From Kribbella caucasensis (GTDB taxonomy: Bacteria > Actinomycetota > Actinomycetes > Propionibacteriales > Kribbellaceae), in assembly GCF_004361855.1 (NCBI RefSeq), contig NZ_SNWQ01000001.1:620001-684000 (forward strand): 64,000 nt of DNA. The letters are read 5' to 3'. Below, piece after piece: positions 1 to 8,306 of this stretch. Numbering within the stretch: position 1 is the first letter of the stretch; each line of letters begins with the position of its first letter. The notes under the pieces are model-generated. The model was not told the origin of the DNA and made no database searches. It was given only the letters and a program-made list of their open reading frames with translations. The translations under genes were made by a program, and so were the position numbers.

Positions 1-693
1 GAGCGTCGCGACCAGCGCCTGCCAGGTGAAGATGGTGTCGCTGAGCGGGATCACTCCGCTCGCGTGACCGGCCTCCCGGATCACCTCCTGCACCGGCGCC
101 GGACTGCTGCTCGCACTCGCGACCTGGAGCGCGGCCGAACCGGACAGCCCCTGCGCCCAGACGGTACCGAGCCCGAGGAACGCCATCGCGCCGAGCGCCC
201 GGTAGTCCGCCTTCGGTACGTTGCGGGCGACCTCGCGGGCGAGGATCGCGGCGAAGATGAGGCTGAACGCCCAGTTCAGGTACGACGCGAGCATGGCGAC
301 CGCGGCCACGAACGCGACCGCCGTACGGGGTGTCTCGGGGACGCGGGCGAGTCGCATGATCAGCCGGGCGACCGGACCGCTGGTGGCGACGGCGTACCCG
401 CCGACGATGATCATCGCCATCTGCAGGGTGAAGGTGATCAGGCTCCAGAAGCCGACGCCCCACGCGTCGATCAGGCCGAAGCCCTTGGTGGCGGCCGGGT
501 CGTCCGGGCGTTTCAGCAGCGGCTCGCCGGTGACCAGGCCGAACAGCAGCACGACGAAGGTGCCGACCAGCACGAACCCGAACGCGTCGGGCAGCCACTT
601 CTCGGTGAACGCGGTGAACCGCAGCGCGGTCCTGGCCAGCGGGCCCTCACCGGCGGTGCCGTGCTTCGCGTGCTTCCCATGGCTGTCGGCCAT
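1..693 (-). CDS. atoE: Short-chain fatty acid transporter, AtoE family (3' part beyond window)
   Basis: Membrane carrier of the AtoE/TIGR00366 family, which imports short-chain fatty acids such as acetoacetate or butyrate. The reading frame stays open for 231 codons from the ATG at 693 to the window edge without a stop, so only the N-terminal half is visible. After a hydrophilic His/Lys-rich start come the family hallmark EKWLPDAFGFVLVGTF (residues about 31-46), then hydrophobic spans near 36-56, 78-103 and 122-150, and the LNWAFSLIFAAILAREVARN stretch that matches AtoE closely. A purine-rich RBS (GGAGCGGAGGG) precedes the ATG. It is divergent from the padR-ino1 pair across a 235-bp region holding two palindromes. 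The substrate is inferred from the family only. Confidence 0.85.
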   Translation of the reverse strand, partial: MADSHGKHAKHGTAGEGPLARTALRFTAFTEKWLPDAFGFVLVGTFVVLLFGLVTGEPLLKRPDDPAATKGFGLIDAWGVGFWSLITFTLQMAMIIVGGYAVATSGPVARLIMRLARVPETPRTAVAFVAAVAMLASYLNWAFSLIFAAILAREVARNVPKADYRALGAMAFLGLGTVWAQGLSGSAALQVASASSSPAPVQEVIREAGHASGVIPLSDTIFTWQALVATL

Positions 694-799
694 GACCCTC
701 CGCTCCTGGACCACGACTCGGTGTCAGCTGAATAACGCCGCACGGCGGCTGACGTAACAGGTTTCGCTGAGCCGGGCGGCGGCCATCACTGTGACCGAG

Positions 800-822
800 C
801 TGACAAAGTCGACCTTTGTCAG
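800..822. promoter_or_regulatory. Perfect 9-bp inverted repeat, probable operator
   Basis: CTGACAAAG, 5-nt spacer, CTTTGTCAG: both arms match perfectly. It lies just upstream of the putative -35 of the padR promoter and about 107 bp from the atoE start, so it could serve either gene. Its sequence differs from the ATGT/ACAT palindrome at 863-883, so a second regulator is likely. Confidence 0.6.
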
Positions 823-825
823 TAG

Positions 826-854
826 TTGTGCACAGGATTCGCCATGCTTACAGT
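826..854 (+). promoter_or_regulatory. Probable promoter of padR-ino1
   Basis: TTGTGC (826-831) and TACAGT (849-854) are separated by 17 bp, a good sigma-70-type arrangement. Transcription would begin near 861, just before the PadR-like palindrome. Inferred from sequence only. Confidence 0.5.
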
Positions 855-862
855 GGCAGCAC

Positions 863-883
863 GATGTATCGAACCGATACATC
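863..883. promoter_or_regulatory. PadR-type operator (perfect palindrome)
   Basis: GATGTATCG - AAC - CGATACATC, perfect 9-bp arms with a 3-nt spacer. It contains the ATGT...ACAT signature typical of PadR operators and lies at about +3 to +23 of the predicted padR transcript, a position suited to autorepression. Confidence 0.7.
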
Positions 884-928
884 AGGTCATGACAAACTAG
901 GCAGACCTTCCGAAAGGAGGCGAGGTCA

Positions 929-1507
929 GTGGGAAACCGCAGCGGGGTCCTTGAGCTCGCCGTACTCGGTCTGCTGCACGAAGCGCCGATGCACGGTTAC
1001 GAGCTCCGCAAGCGCGTCAACGCCCAGTTCGGCTGGGGACGCGTGCTGTCCTTCGGGTCGCTCTACCCGTGTCTGAAGGCAATGCTCCGCAACGACCTGA
1101 TCTCGGCCGACGCCGGTACGCCGGACGGCCGCAGGCAGAAGATCGTCTACACGATCACGGCTGACGGGAAGGACTACTTCGCGCACGCCATGCACGACGC
1201 GGGTCCGTCGGCGTGGGAGGACGACACGTTCGGTGTCCGGTTCTCCTTCTTCGGCCGGACCGACCCGGCCACCCGGTTGCGCATCCTCGAGGGCCGGCGG
1301 GCCCGGATGGAGGAGCGGCTGGCCAACTTCCGGGCGGCGATGAGCCGGACGGCGGAACGGGTCGACGCGTACACCCTCGAGCTGCAACGGCACGGCCTGG
1401 AGTCGGCCGAGCGCGAGGTCCGCTGGCTGAACGAGCTGATCGACGGCGAACGCCGGCAGCAACGGTCCCCTGACCAGCAACTACCGCCTGTAACACCCCC
1501 CAACTAA
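929..1507 (+). CDS. PadR family transcriptional regulator
   Basis: Winged-helix DNA-binding regulator of 192 aa. The N-terminal 80 residues show the PadR pattern: [20 protein letters not shown], then a recognition helix around [12 protein letters not shown], then the wing containing YTITADGK. The C-terminal half is helical and charged, as in the two-domain PadR class (VirF-alpha type). Start GTG 929 is fixed by an excellent RBS, AAAGGAGG at 913-920. The gene lies 10 bp upstream of ino1 and should be co-transcribed with it; the same pairing is found in mycobacteria (Rv0047c next to ino1). A perfect PadR-like palindrome overlaps the predicted transcript start, so autoregulation and control of inositol synthesis are likely. 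The effector is unknown. Confidence 0.92.
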   Translation: MGNRSGVLELAVLGLLHEAPMHGYELRKRVNAQFGWGRVLSFGSLYPCLKAMLRNDLISADAGTPDGRRQKIVYTITADGKDYFAHAMHDAGPSAWEDDTFGVRFSFFGRTDPATRLRILEGRRARMEERLANFRAAMSRTAERVDAYTLELQRHGLESAEREVRWLNELIDGERRQQRSPDQQLPPVTPPN

Positions 1508-1517
1508 GGAGTTCCAG

Positions 1518-2597
1518 ATGACTTCGATCCGCGTAGCGATCGTCGGTGTCGGCAACTGCGCCAGCTCGCTCGTCCAGGGCGTGCACTACTACCGCGATGC
1601 GAAGCCAACCGAGCGCGTCCCCGGCCTGATGCACGTCGTGTTCGGCGACTACCACGTCAGCGACGTCGAGTTCGTCGCCGCCTTCGACGTGGACGGCAAG
1701 AAGGTCGGCCTGGACCTCGCCGACGCGATCGGCGCCAGCGAGAACAACACGATCAAGATCTGCGACGTACCGCCGACCGGCATCACCGTGCAGCGCGGTC
1801 ACACCCTGGACGGGCTGGGCAAGTACTACCGCGAGACCATCACCGAGTCCGACGCCGAGCCGGCCGACGTGGTCGCCACCCTGCGCGAGGCCGCCGTCGA
1901 CGTACTGGTCTGCTACCTGCCGGTCGGCTCGGAGCAGGCGGCGAAGTTCTACGCCCAGTGCGCGATCGACGCCGGCGTCGCCTTCGTCAACGCGCTGCCG
2001 GTGTTCATCGCGGGCACCAAGGAGTGGGCGGACAAGTTCACCGCGGCCGGTGTGCCGATCGTCGGCGACGACATCAAGTCGCAGATCGGCGCGACCATCA
2101 CGCACCGGGTGCTGACCAAGCTGTTCGAGGACCGCGGCGTCACCGTCGACCGGACCTACCAGCTGAACGTCGGCGGCAACATGGACTTCAAGAACATGCT
2201 CGAGCGGGAGCGGCTGGAGTCCAAGAAGATCAGCAAGACCCAGTCGGTCACTTCGCAGATGCGCGAGGAGATCGAGGACCGGAACGTGCACATCGGCCCG
2301 TCCGACTACGTGGCCTGGCTGGACGACCGGAAGTGGGCGTTCATCCGGCTGGAGGGCCGCAACTTCGGTGACGTGCCGCTGTCGCTGGAGTACAAGCTCG
2401 AGGTCTGGGACTCGCCGAACTCGGCCGGCATCATCATCGACGCGATCCGCGCCGCGAAGATCGCCAAGGACCGCGGTATCGGCGGCCCGATCCTGTCCGC
2501 CTCGTCGTACTTCATGAAGTCGCCGCCGGAGCAGTACGCCGACGACGTCTGCCGCGACCTGGTGGAGAAGTTCATCCGCGGCGAGGTCGAGCGCTGA
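1518..2597 (+). CDS. ino1: Inositol-3-phosphate synthase
   Basis: NAD-dependent cytosolic enzyme converting glucose 6-phosphate to 1L-myo-inositol 1-phosphate, the entry step for phosphatidylinositol and mycothiol in actinobacteria. The 359-aa length is close to the actinobacterial type. The Rossmann motif [13 protein letters not shown] is at residues 9-21. The catalytic core includes [17 protein letters not shown] and [13 protein letters not shown], both signatures of the family. ATG 1518 has AAGGAG 8 nt upstream. It follows padR by 10 bp and is closed by a strong hairpin terminator 16 bp after the stop, so padR-ino1 is a self-contained operon. A mycothiol-making host fits the SigR-type trxBA promoter elsewhere in the window. 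Confidence 0.97.
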   Translation: MTSIRVAIVGVGNCASSLVQGVHYYRDAKPTERVPGLMHVVFGDYHVSDVEFVAAFDVDGKKVGLDLADAIGASENNTIKICDVPPTGITVQRGHTLDGLGKYYRETITESDAEPADVVATLREAAVDVLVCYLPVGSEQAAKFYAQCAIDAGVAFVNALPVFIAGTKEWADKFTAAGVPIVGDDIKSQIGATITHRVLTKLFEDRGVTVDRTYQLNVGGNMDFKNMLERERLESKKISKTQSVTSQMREEIEDRNVHIGPSDYVAWLDDRKWAFIRLEGRNFGDVPLSLEYKLEVWDSPNSAGIIIDAIRAAKIAKDRGIGGPILSASSYFMKSPPEQYADDVCRDLVEKFIRGEVER

Positions 2598-2612
2598 GAC
2601 ACAGCTGACACA

Positions 2613-2639
2613 GGGCCCCGCGCAGTGCGGGGCCCTTTC
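2613..2639 (+). terminator. Rho-independent-type terminator of padR-ino1
   Basis: GGGCCCCGC, 5-nt loop, GCGGGGCCC: a perfect 9-bp GC stem followed by TTTC, 16 bp after the ino1 stop. Confidence 0.85.
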
Positions 2640-2661
2640 AGTTTGTGTCTGTACGGGCGGC

Positions 2662-2667
2662 TAGCGT
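2662..2667 (+). promoter_or_regulatory. -10 element of a leaderless transcript
   Basis: TAGCGT followed by 6 nt and ATG 2674, with no Shine-Dalgarno. The spacing puts the transcript start at the start codon. Confidence 0.55.
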
Positions 2668-2673
2668 CTGGGC

Positions 2674-3099
2674 ATGCGGCTGCACGTGGGATGTGCGATG
2701 TGGACTCATGCGTCCTGGGACCTGGGGTCGAAGGACAAGCTGCGGTCGTACGATACGGTCACGTTGTTCGGCCGGCCGGCGACCAGCTTGGCCGAGCGGG
2801 AGGCGTGGATGAACAAGCCTCGGGTGGCTCGCCGGACCCAGGCCCTGACCGCGCGGCCGATCGTCCGGTACATCGGGCGGGACGATCCGGACCAGACCGT
2901 CGCCGGTTGGCAGGACTGGGCGGAGCTGGCGGCGTCCTGGTTGCGGGAGGGCCGGTCGCCGACCGTGTTCATCCACACGCCCGACAATGTTGGCGCGTTG
3001 TGGCTGGCGCGGCGGTTCCACGACGACGTACGGGCCCGGGTTCCGGATCTGGAGCCGCTACCCGAGCCGTTGGACGTGAGCCCGCCAACGCTGTTCTGA
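2674..3099 (+). pseudogene. DUF72 family protein with large internal deletion
   Basis: An intact 141-codon frame that carries only the two ends of a DUF72 (YecE-like, TIM-barrel) protein. Residues 1-25 (LHVGCAMWTHASW, then LGSKDKLRSY) match the start of the family. Residues about 35-130, from PATSLAEREAWMNKPRVARR through ARPIVRYIGRDD to TVFIHTPDNVGALWLARRFH, match the last third. The middle of the barrel, roughly 100 residues including the strands after the SY motif, is absent. The frame is kept across the junction. Full DUF72 proteins are about 240-260 aa, so this product cannot form a complete barrel. The promoter (TAGCGT, 6 nt, ATG) still looks functional. I read it as a decaying gene, though a short stable product cannot be excluded. 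Confidence 0.75.
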
Positions 3100-3221
3100 C
3101 GCCGCCGACGCCGTTCTGACGTTGGAATGACGGCCTTCGGGACCCGGCTTGGGCACCGGGCCCGATCGAAGACTCTCCGTGTCTCGCCCTCGGCGTCCGT
3201 TTTGCCCTAGGTTTGTTCACC

Positions 3222-3662
3222 GTGAGGTACGACGAGTTCCGCTCTGCTTACGACGGGGTGCAACAGGCGTGCCTCGAAGCACGGCTGGACGTGGACGGAC
3301 TGGCCGCCGAGGTGACCCGGCTGGCCGTGCTCCGGGACCAGGTCGAGCTCCGCTCCGAGCGCCAGCAGGCATCCGCCGATCTGGCCGCGCTGACCGATCT
3401 GCTGGAGATGGTCCGGCGAACCGCGCCGCCGCCCGCGTCCCCGGCGTACGAGCAGGCCTTCCAGGAGGCGTTCGCGCTGACCGCCGAGGCCAATGCGGAG
3501 GACGGTTCGGTGACCGAGCGGATCAACCGGGCCAAGCGCGCGATCAACCGGATCCGCAAGATCGCCGAACGCGTCGACGACCCGCGCGAGCGGTTCACCC
3601 TGCTCAAGATGACCGAGCCGCTGACAGTGCTCGCGGACGGGCTCGAGCACTCTCGGTCCTGA
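3222..3662 (+). CDS. Hypothetical helical/coiled-coil protein
   Basis: 146-aa cytosolic protein with no recognised family. It is rich in Ala, Glu, Arg and Leu and appears almost wholly helical: heptad-like runs occur at residues about 15-65 (LAAEVTRLAVLRDQVELRS) and again near 90-125 (ERINRAKRAINRIRKIAERV). No signal peptide or membrane segment is seen. Start GTG 3222 is chosen because TAGGTT (3208-3213) sits 8 nt upstream as a -10 of a leaderless transcript; a TTG at 3215-3217 is out of frame and the in-frame TTG at 3213 overlaps that -10. It stands alone between the DUF72 remnant and the small-ORF/zincin pair. Function unknown. Confidence 0.6.
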   Translation: MRYDEFRSAYDGVQQACLEARLDVDGLAAEVTRLAVLRDQVELRSERQQASADLAALTDLLEMVRRTAPPPASPAYEQAFQEAFALTAEANAEDGSVTERINRAKRAINRIRKIAERVDDPRERFTLLKMTEPLTVLADGLEHSRS

Positions 3663-3717
3663 GCTTTTCCACAGGCGGAAAACTCGTCGCTGAAACGCGG
3701 CCCGATCTCAGTACTTT

Positions 3718-3744
3718 CCCTGGCGAGACCTCAACTCGTCAGGG
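3718..3744 (+). promoter_or_regulatory. 5'-UTR hairpin masking the ribosome binding site
   Basis: CCCTGGCGAG (3718-3727), 7-nt loop, CTCGTCAGGG (3735-3744): a 10-bp stem with one G-U pair. Its 3' arm includes the first bases of the only Shine-Dalgarno (GGGAGGA, 3742-3748) of the downstream pair. No U-tract follows, so it looks like translational control rather than termination. Confidence 0.5.
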
Positions 3745-3753
3745 AGGACAGCA

Positions 3754-3915
3754 ATGGAGCACGACCAGATCCAAGGTGACCGGCTGGCCCGTACGGAGTG
3801 GCTGATCGCCCAACTCCGCGAGCGCGCCGCGACCTGTGCAGACCCCAAGGAGCAGACCAACCTCCGCCGATCGGCCGACGCGCTGATCCGCCTCGCCACG
3901 GCGCTGCGCCCATGA
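3754..3915 (+). CDS. Small 53-aa protein coupled to a putative zincin
   Basis: Short frame starting MEHDQIQGDRLARTEWL and ending TALRP. It is charged and predicted helical throughout, with one Cys (residue about 29) and no membrane segment. The start at ATG 3754 is supported by GGGAGGA 5 nt upstream. The stop overlaps the next start as ATGA, so the two products are translationally coupled. The length and the pairing with a larger enzyme resemble an inhibitor, antitoxin or chaperone in front of its partner, but no homologous family is recognised. Similar actinobacterial mini-ORFs end in a leucine-rich helix such as SADALIRLATAL. Function unknown. Confidence 0.6.
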   Translation: MEHDQIQGDRLARTEWLIAQLRERAATCADPKEQTNLRRSADALIRLATALRP

Positions 3916-4991
3916 GCACCGTCACGGATCCCATTCAGGCCGCCCTCCACCAGCACAACGCGGATCTGTTCGCTTCCGATGTCGTCGGGCATCCGCCTCA
4001 GACCCTGGTGGAGTTTCTGGCTCGGCACGCTGATGCCGCGCTCGCGGTTTCGGGTGCGGACCAGACCGCCTGGAACGGCCAGATCGTCGAGGCCGGTGAA
4101 GGCATCCTCGGCCTGGCCCACTGGGACGGCACGCTGCACCTCGACCGCGAGTGCATCCTCGAACCCCTGCGGGAGCTCTACCTGCGGGCCGGCGATCCAC
4201 AATCGGACGCGGCGCTGATCCGCTATCGCGAAGCCCTGGTCACGATCCTGCACGAACAGTCCCACTTCCTCGGCCCGGCCGGCGCCACCCAGGAGGCCTC
4301 CCGCGTGGCCTTCAAACAACCGGGCAGCCGTGCCCTGGAGGAAGGCGTCGCCGAAGCCTGGTCGCACGCCAACCTCGACGACTATCTACTCGACCTCGGC
4401 ATCGACGACCTCGCTCCCGGCATCACCGAAGTCACCGCCGACCCGTCGTACCAAGCCTTCGTGCCAGCCGTCCTGATCCTCACCGCCGACCTCGATCACC
4501 GCGCCGGTCTCCCACCCGGTACCGCCCTGCATCTCCTCAACCGCCAAACCGCCGAAGGCCAATGGCCGTTGGTCGTCGACCTCGCCTACACCTCCAGCCC
4601 TCTCCCCTCCGTGGTGCCGCCGGACCTCGAGCCGGCCATCCGCCTGAGCCTCGAATCCACCCTCCGCGAATACTTCGCCGACCTGGACACCCTCGAACCC
4701 CACCCCCGCGACTACGCGGCAGCCCGCTCACGCACCACCGCCCACCAAGCCCTGGCCCACCTGACCACCGAGATCCAATCCATCCACGACGTCTTCGCCC
4801 CCGACCCCACAATCCCCGACCGCCTCCGCCCCACCCCAGCCAGCCGGCACCAACCGTCCACCGACCCGTTCCACCACGCCTTCGCCGGGCTCGCGCCGCC
4901 CGGCCGACCGGTGCCCAGCTCGACCACCCCTTCCAAGCCCACGCGACCCTCCGCCAACGCAGCTGCCCTGCCAACCGAGCGAGGAGCTTGA
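3912..4991 (+). CDS. Putative HExxH zincin-like protein, function unknown
   Basis: 359-aa protein starting at the ATG that overlaps the preceding stop. Residues about 111-120 read TILHEQSHFL, an HExxH metal-binding motif within a helix. About 30 residues on, ALEEGVAEAWSH offers glutamates as third ligand, an arrangement typical of gluzincin-like minimal metallopeptidases. No signal peptide or transmembrane segment is present. The last 60 residues are Pro/Ser/Thr-rich and look unstructured, with local codon use dominated by CCC/ACC. It could be a protease kept in check by the small upstream protein, or an inactive fold; catalytic activity is inferred from the motif alone. The hairpin over the RBS of the pair suggests expression is restricted. 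Confidence 0.6.
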   Translation: MSTVTDPIQAALHQHNADLFASDVVGHPPQTLVEFLARHADAALAVSGADQTAWNGQIVEAGEGILGLAHWDGTLHLDRECILEPLRELYLRAGDPQSDAALIRYREALVTILHEQSHFLGPAGATQEASRVAFKQPGSRALEEGVAEAWSHANLDDYLLDLGIDDLAPGITEVTADPSYQAFVPAVLILTADLDHRAGLPPGTALHLLNRQTAEGQWPLVVDLAYTSSPLPSVVPPDLEPAIRLSLESTLREYFADLDTLEPHPRDYAAARSRTTAHQALAHLTTEIQSIHDVFAPDPTIPDRLRPTPASRHQPSTDPFHHAFAGLAPPGRPVPSSTTPSKPTRPSANAAALPTERGA

Positions 4992-5031
4992 CGCGTGAGC
5001 CGATGAGGTCAGCGCTGGGTTGGTGGTGGGG

Positions 5032-6060
5032 TTAGTTGGTGGGTTGGAGGGGGAGGGGGGTTCGGGTGGGGCGGATGAAGTCGGTGTGGAGGCCGGTGGG
5101 GGTGAGGATGTGGCCGATGCGTTTGGCGAAGCGGGGGAGCATCCAGCGGTCGGCGATCTGGGCGCTGGGGAAGGCGCGGGCGATCTTGGCCTCGATGGCG
5201 TCGAACTCGCGGAGGTTGCGGAGCCAGAGGACGACCGCGAGGTTGGCGCTGTTGATGACGGAGCAGCACATTCTCGTCTCGGGCAACACGGCCAGACCGG
5301 CGCCGACGGTTTCCAGTTGGTGGTGCGGGACGCTGAACCAGACCATCACGGACGCGTTGTAGCCGACCAGGTTGTGGGCGAAGTCGATCCGGGTCCGGGC
5401 CCAGGGCGCGTGCAGGATCTGGCCGATCGCGCGTGTGACGGTGGCGACGCTCTTGCCGATCTCGTCGGCGATCGAGGTGGCCGATCGGCGGATGTCACCG
5501 GCCAGGCCCGCGATCACCTGGTCGTGCAGCCTTGTTGGTGCGGCCGGAGCGTCGATACCGGTGGCCGGAAGGGCGTGCAGGGCGCGGACCTGGCGTGGGG
5601 TGAGGACACCGGGCCGCCAGCTCGTGCCTTCCTTGAAGAAGGTGCGGGTGTAGTGGGTCCGGGTCCCCAATACGCCGGGGACCGCGGCCAGCTCCGTCGC
5701 GACGTACGTGTCGATGTCTGTGACGGAGTTGAAGGACAGGGTCAAGATCAGTTCGCGGGAGCCTGAGGTGCATTCGATGGTGAGCACCGAGGGGTTGGGG
5801 GCGATCCGCTCGATGACGTTCTCGCGATCGCCGGCGACGCAGGACACCTCGACCAAGGCGACCACACCGGCCGGGGGCTGAACCTGTTCGGGCGGGGTCA
5901 CGGCGAAGCACGAACTCCACGCCAGACCGCTCTCGACCAGCCGGGCCCAGCGCCGCGAGAGCGTGGTCGCGTCCACGCCGAGGATCGCCTCGAGCTGCGA
6001 CCAACTGGCCCGCGGGCTGACCTGTAAAGCGTTAATCAGTGCGAAATCTACTTCGTCCAC
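5032..6060 (-). CDS. Lrp/AsnC family regulator, duplicated two-unit form
   Basis: 342-aa DNA-binding regulator, twice the usual Lrp length. Residues 1-45 form an AsnC-type HTH (DFALINALQVSPRASWSQLE, then VDATTLSRRWARL). About 65-145 form a ligand-binding RAM-like domain (VVALVEVSCVAGDRENVIER). A second HTH lies around 178-215 (DIRRSATSIADEIGKSVATV) and a second RAM-like domain near 235-320. Such double-length Lrp proteins probably act as pseudo-tetramers. The ATG at 6060 faces the peptide ABC operon 180 bp away, so this is its probable regulator, sensing an amino acid or dipeptide. No clear palindrome could be assigned in the intergenic region. Confidence 0.85.
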   Translation of the reverse strand: MDEVDFALINALQVSPRASWSQLEAILGVDATTLSRRWARLVESGLAWSSCFAVTPPEQVQPPAGVVALVEVSCVAGDRENVIERIAPNPSVLTIECTSGSRELILTLSFNSVTDIDTYVATELAAVPGVLGTRTHYTRTFFKEGTSWRPGVLTPRQVRALHALPATGIDAPAAPTRLHDQVIAGLAGDIRRSATSIADEIGKSVATVTRAIGQILHAPWARTRIDFAHNLVGYNASVMVWFSVPHHQLETVGAGLAVLPETRMCCSVINSANLAVVLWLRNLREFDAIEAKIARAFPSAQIADRWMLPRFAKRIGHILTPTGLHTDFIRPTRTPLPLQPTN

Positions 6061-6240
6061 GACTCAATATCCCCGCACTGATCACAGTCGCTGTGCAAGT
6101 TCCCCGCAATGTCATGACAGGAATTTGACCGAATGCGCGGAGCACGGACGATCCTCACTAGAGAGATCGTTTGTATACCGTTTGGCCGCCCCAGCCCTGA
6201 CCGCACCGTGAGCTCCTCGACGCCCCCATGGAGGATCGCT

Positions 6241-7254
6241 TTGTCAGTCAATGCCCCGGTAGTGCTACGGGTGGAGAACCTGAGGACCGAGTTCGGTACC
6301 GACCAGGGTCCGGTCACGTCCGTCGACGAGGTCAGTTTCAGCCTGGCCGCCGGGGAGACCCTCTGCCTGGTCGGTGAGTCCGGCTCGGGCAAGTCGGTGA
6401 CCGCGCTGTCGATCATGGGGCTGCTCGCCGACAACGGCCGGGTCGTGTCGGGCTCGGTGGTGTTCGAGGACGAGGACCTGGTGAGGTTGCCGGAGAACCG
6501 GCTGCGGGAGATCCGCGGCAACTCGATCGCGATGATCTTCCAGGAGCCGATGACATCGCTGAACCCGGTGCTGACCATCGGCGACCAACTCGCCGAGTCG
6601 ATGATCCTGCACCTCGGCCTGACCAAAGCGCAGGCCAGGCAGCGGGTGATCGAACTGCTGGACAAGGTCGGCATCCCGCGCGCCCCGGAGGTGGTCGACG
6701 ACTACCCGCATCGGTTGTCGGGTGGGATGCGGCAGCGGGCGATGATCGCGATGGCGTTGAGCTGCGAGCCGAAGCTGATCATCGCCGACGAGCCGACGAC
6801 CGCGCTGGACGTGACGATCCAGGCGCAGATCCTCAAGCTGATGCGGGACCTGAGCGCCGAGACCGGGACGGCGATGATCTTCATCACCCACGATCTCGGC
6901 GTGGTGGCCGAGATGGCCGATCGGGTCGCGGTGATGTACGCCGGTCAGGTGGTCGAGCAGGCGGACGTCTACACGCTCTTCGACGAGCCGAAGCATCCGT
7001 ACACGATCGCATTGCTGCGTTCGATCCCCCATCTGTCCACCGACGAGAGGCTCGCCTCGATCTCCGGATCGGTCCCCAGCCTGTTGTACATGCCGACCGG
7101 GTGCCGGTTCCACGAACGCTGCCCACAAGCGATGGACCGGTGCGTCGGCGAACGCCCGGAACTCCTGCCGATCGCGGGCGACCACGACGTACGGTGCTGG
7201 CTGTACGACGAGGCGGCGCAACCGCAGTCGTCCGGAGCGGCGGTGCCGGCATGA
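6241..7254 (+). CDS. Dipeptide/oligopeptide ABC transporter ATP-binding protein (DppD-like)
   Basis: First ATPase of a peptide-import ABC system, 337 aa. Walker A GESGSGKS is at about 45-52, the signature [12 protein letters not shown] near 158-170, and Walker [12 protein letters not shown] near 180-190. The C-terminus carries the Cys-rich extension typical of Opp/Dpp ATPases ([15 protein letters not shown] ... VRCW). The start is set at TTG 6241 because GGAGGA (6230-6235) sits 5 nt upstream; longer frames upstream lack an RBS and conservation. It opens a six-gene operon and overlaps the next gene as ATGA. It is divergent from the Lrp-type regulator. The ligand is probably a dipeptide or acylated amino acid, given the terminal M20 hydrolase. 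Confidence 0.93.
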   Translation: MSVNAPVVLRVENLRTEFGTDQGPVTSVDEVSFSLAAGETLCLVGESGSGKSVTALSIMGLLADNGRVVSGSVVFEDEDLVRLPENRLREIRGNSIAMIFQEPMTSLNPVLTIGDQLAESMILHLGLTKAQARQRVIELLDKVGIPRAPEVVDDYPHRLSGGMRQRAMIAMALSCEPKLIIADEPTTALDVTIQAQILKLMRDLSAETGTAMIFITHDLGVVAEMADRVAVMYAGQVVEQADVYTLFDEPKHPYTIALLRSIPHLSTDERLASISGSVPSLLYMPTGCRFHERCPQAMDRCVGERPELLPIAGDHDVRCWLYDEAAQPQSSGAAVPA

Positions 7255-8306
7255 CGATCACCAAGCCCTCCGAAGAGCAGGCCGCACCATCCACGCCGGA
7301 CGAGCAACGTGAACCGCTGCTGCGGGTCCGCAATCTCAAGCGGTACTACCCGATCCGCAAGGGTGTGATCGCCCGTACCGTCGGCCACGTTCGCGCGGTC
7401 GACGACGTCAGTTTCGACGTGTACCCGGGCGAAACCCTCGGCATCGTCGGCGAATCCGGCTGCGGCAAGTCCACCACCGGCCGCGCGATCGTCCGGCTCG
7501 AAACCCCGACCGCCGGCTCGGTGATCTTCGACGGCACCGATATCGCCGAGCTCTCCACCGCCCGGATGCGCCGGCTCCGGACCGACCTCCAGATGGTCTT
7601 CCAGGATCCGTACTCCTCCCTCAACCCGCAGATCCGGATCGGCGACCTGCTGGCCGAACCACTCATCGCCCACCACCGGCTCGACCGATCCGGCGCGCAC
7701 GCCAAGGCGGCCGAGATGCTGAAGATCGTCGGCCTGCCGGCGGCGTACCTGAACCGCTACCCACACGAGCTCTCCGGTGGCCAGCGGCAACGAGTCGGCA
7801 TCGCCCGGGCCCTGATGCTCGAGCCGAAGCTGATCGTCTGCGACGAACCCGTGTCGGCGCTCGACGTCTCGATCCAGGCACAGGTGCTCAACCTGCTCAA
7901 GGATCTACAGGGCGAGTTCGGCCTGACCTACGTCTTCATCTCGCACGGTCTGGGCGCGATCAAGTACATCAGCGACCGGATCGTGGTGATGTACCTCGGC
8001 AAGGTGATGGAGACCGCGACCACCGCGGAGATCTTCGCCCGGCCCCGGCACCCGTACACCGAGATCCTGCTCGACGCCTATCCCGAGCCCAACCCGCATC
8101 TGCGCGACCGCGAGCGGATCATCGTCGAGGGCGACGTCCCGGACCCGGCCAAGCCGCCGCCCGGTTGCGTCTTCCACACCCGTTGCCCTTACGCACAAGA
8201 GATCTGCAAGACCGACGTCCCGCCGCTGACGACCGGCGTACACCAAGTTGCGTGTCACTTCCCGCTGGCGATCGAGAAGCTCGCAACCGAGAAGGCGGTG
8301 AGCTGA
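7251..8306 (+). CDS. Dipeptide/oligopeptide ABC transporter ATP-binding protein (DppF-like)
   Basis: Second ATPase of the same importer, 351 aa. It has Walker A GESGCGKST, the Q-loop VFQDPYSSLNP, the signature LSGGQRQRVGIARAL, Walker B LIVCDEPVSALD, and the OppF-type C-terminal Cys cluster (GCVFHTRCPYAQEIC ... VACHFP). An N-terminal KRYYPI element (about residue 30) is usual in DppF. The ATG at 7251 overlaps the preceding TGA, and the stop overlaps the permease start as TGATG, so translation is coupled through all three genes. The H-loop histidine is present but the usual downstream sequence reads ISHGLGAIKY (rather than SHDL), a minor variation. Confidence 0.93.
   Translation: MTITKPSEEQAAPSTPDEQREPLLRVRNLKRYYPIRKGVIARTVGHVRAVDDVSFDVYPGETLGIVGESGCGKSTTGRAIVRLETPTAGSVIFDGTDIAELSTARMRRLRTDLQMVFQDPYSSLNPQIRIGDLLAEPLIAHHRLDRSGAHAKAAEMLKIVGLPAAYLNRYPHELSGGQRQRVGIARALMLEPKLIVCDEPVSALDVSIQAQVLNLLKDLQGEFGLTYVFISHGLGAIKYISDRIVVMYLGKVMETATTAEIFARPRHPYTEILLDAYPEPNPHLRDRERIIVEGDVPDPAKPPPGCVFHTRCPYAQEICKTDVPPLTTGVHQVACHFPLAIEKLATEKAVS

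Noticed and set aside
1155-2291. 378-codon open frame antisense to ino1
   Set aside because: Composition is biased by the opposite strand (Asp/Arg/Val/Leu runs) with no family resemblance; ino1 is certain on the other strand.
3120-3200. Hairpin-like GACCCGG/CCGGGCCC segment after the DUF72 remnant
   Set aside because: Arms are imperfect and no clear stem/loop could be defined.
6125-6179. TTGACC (6125-6130) and TATACC (6174-6179) as promoter of the peptide operon
   Set aside because: Spacing 43 bp is wrong; neither pairs with a convincing partner, so no promoter is claimed.
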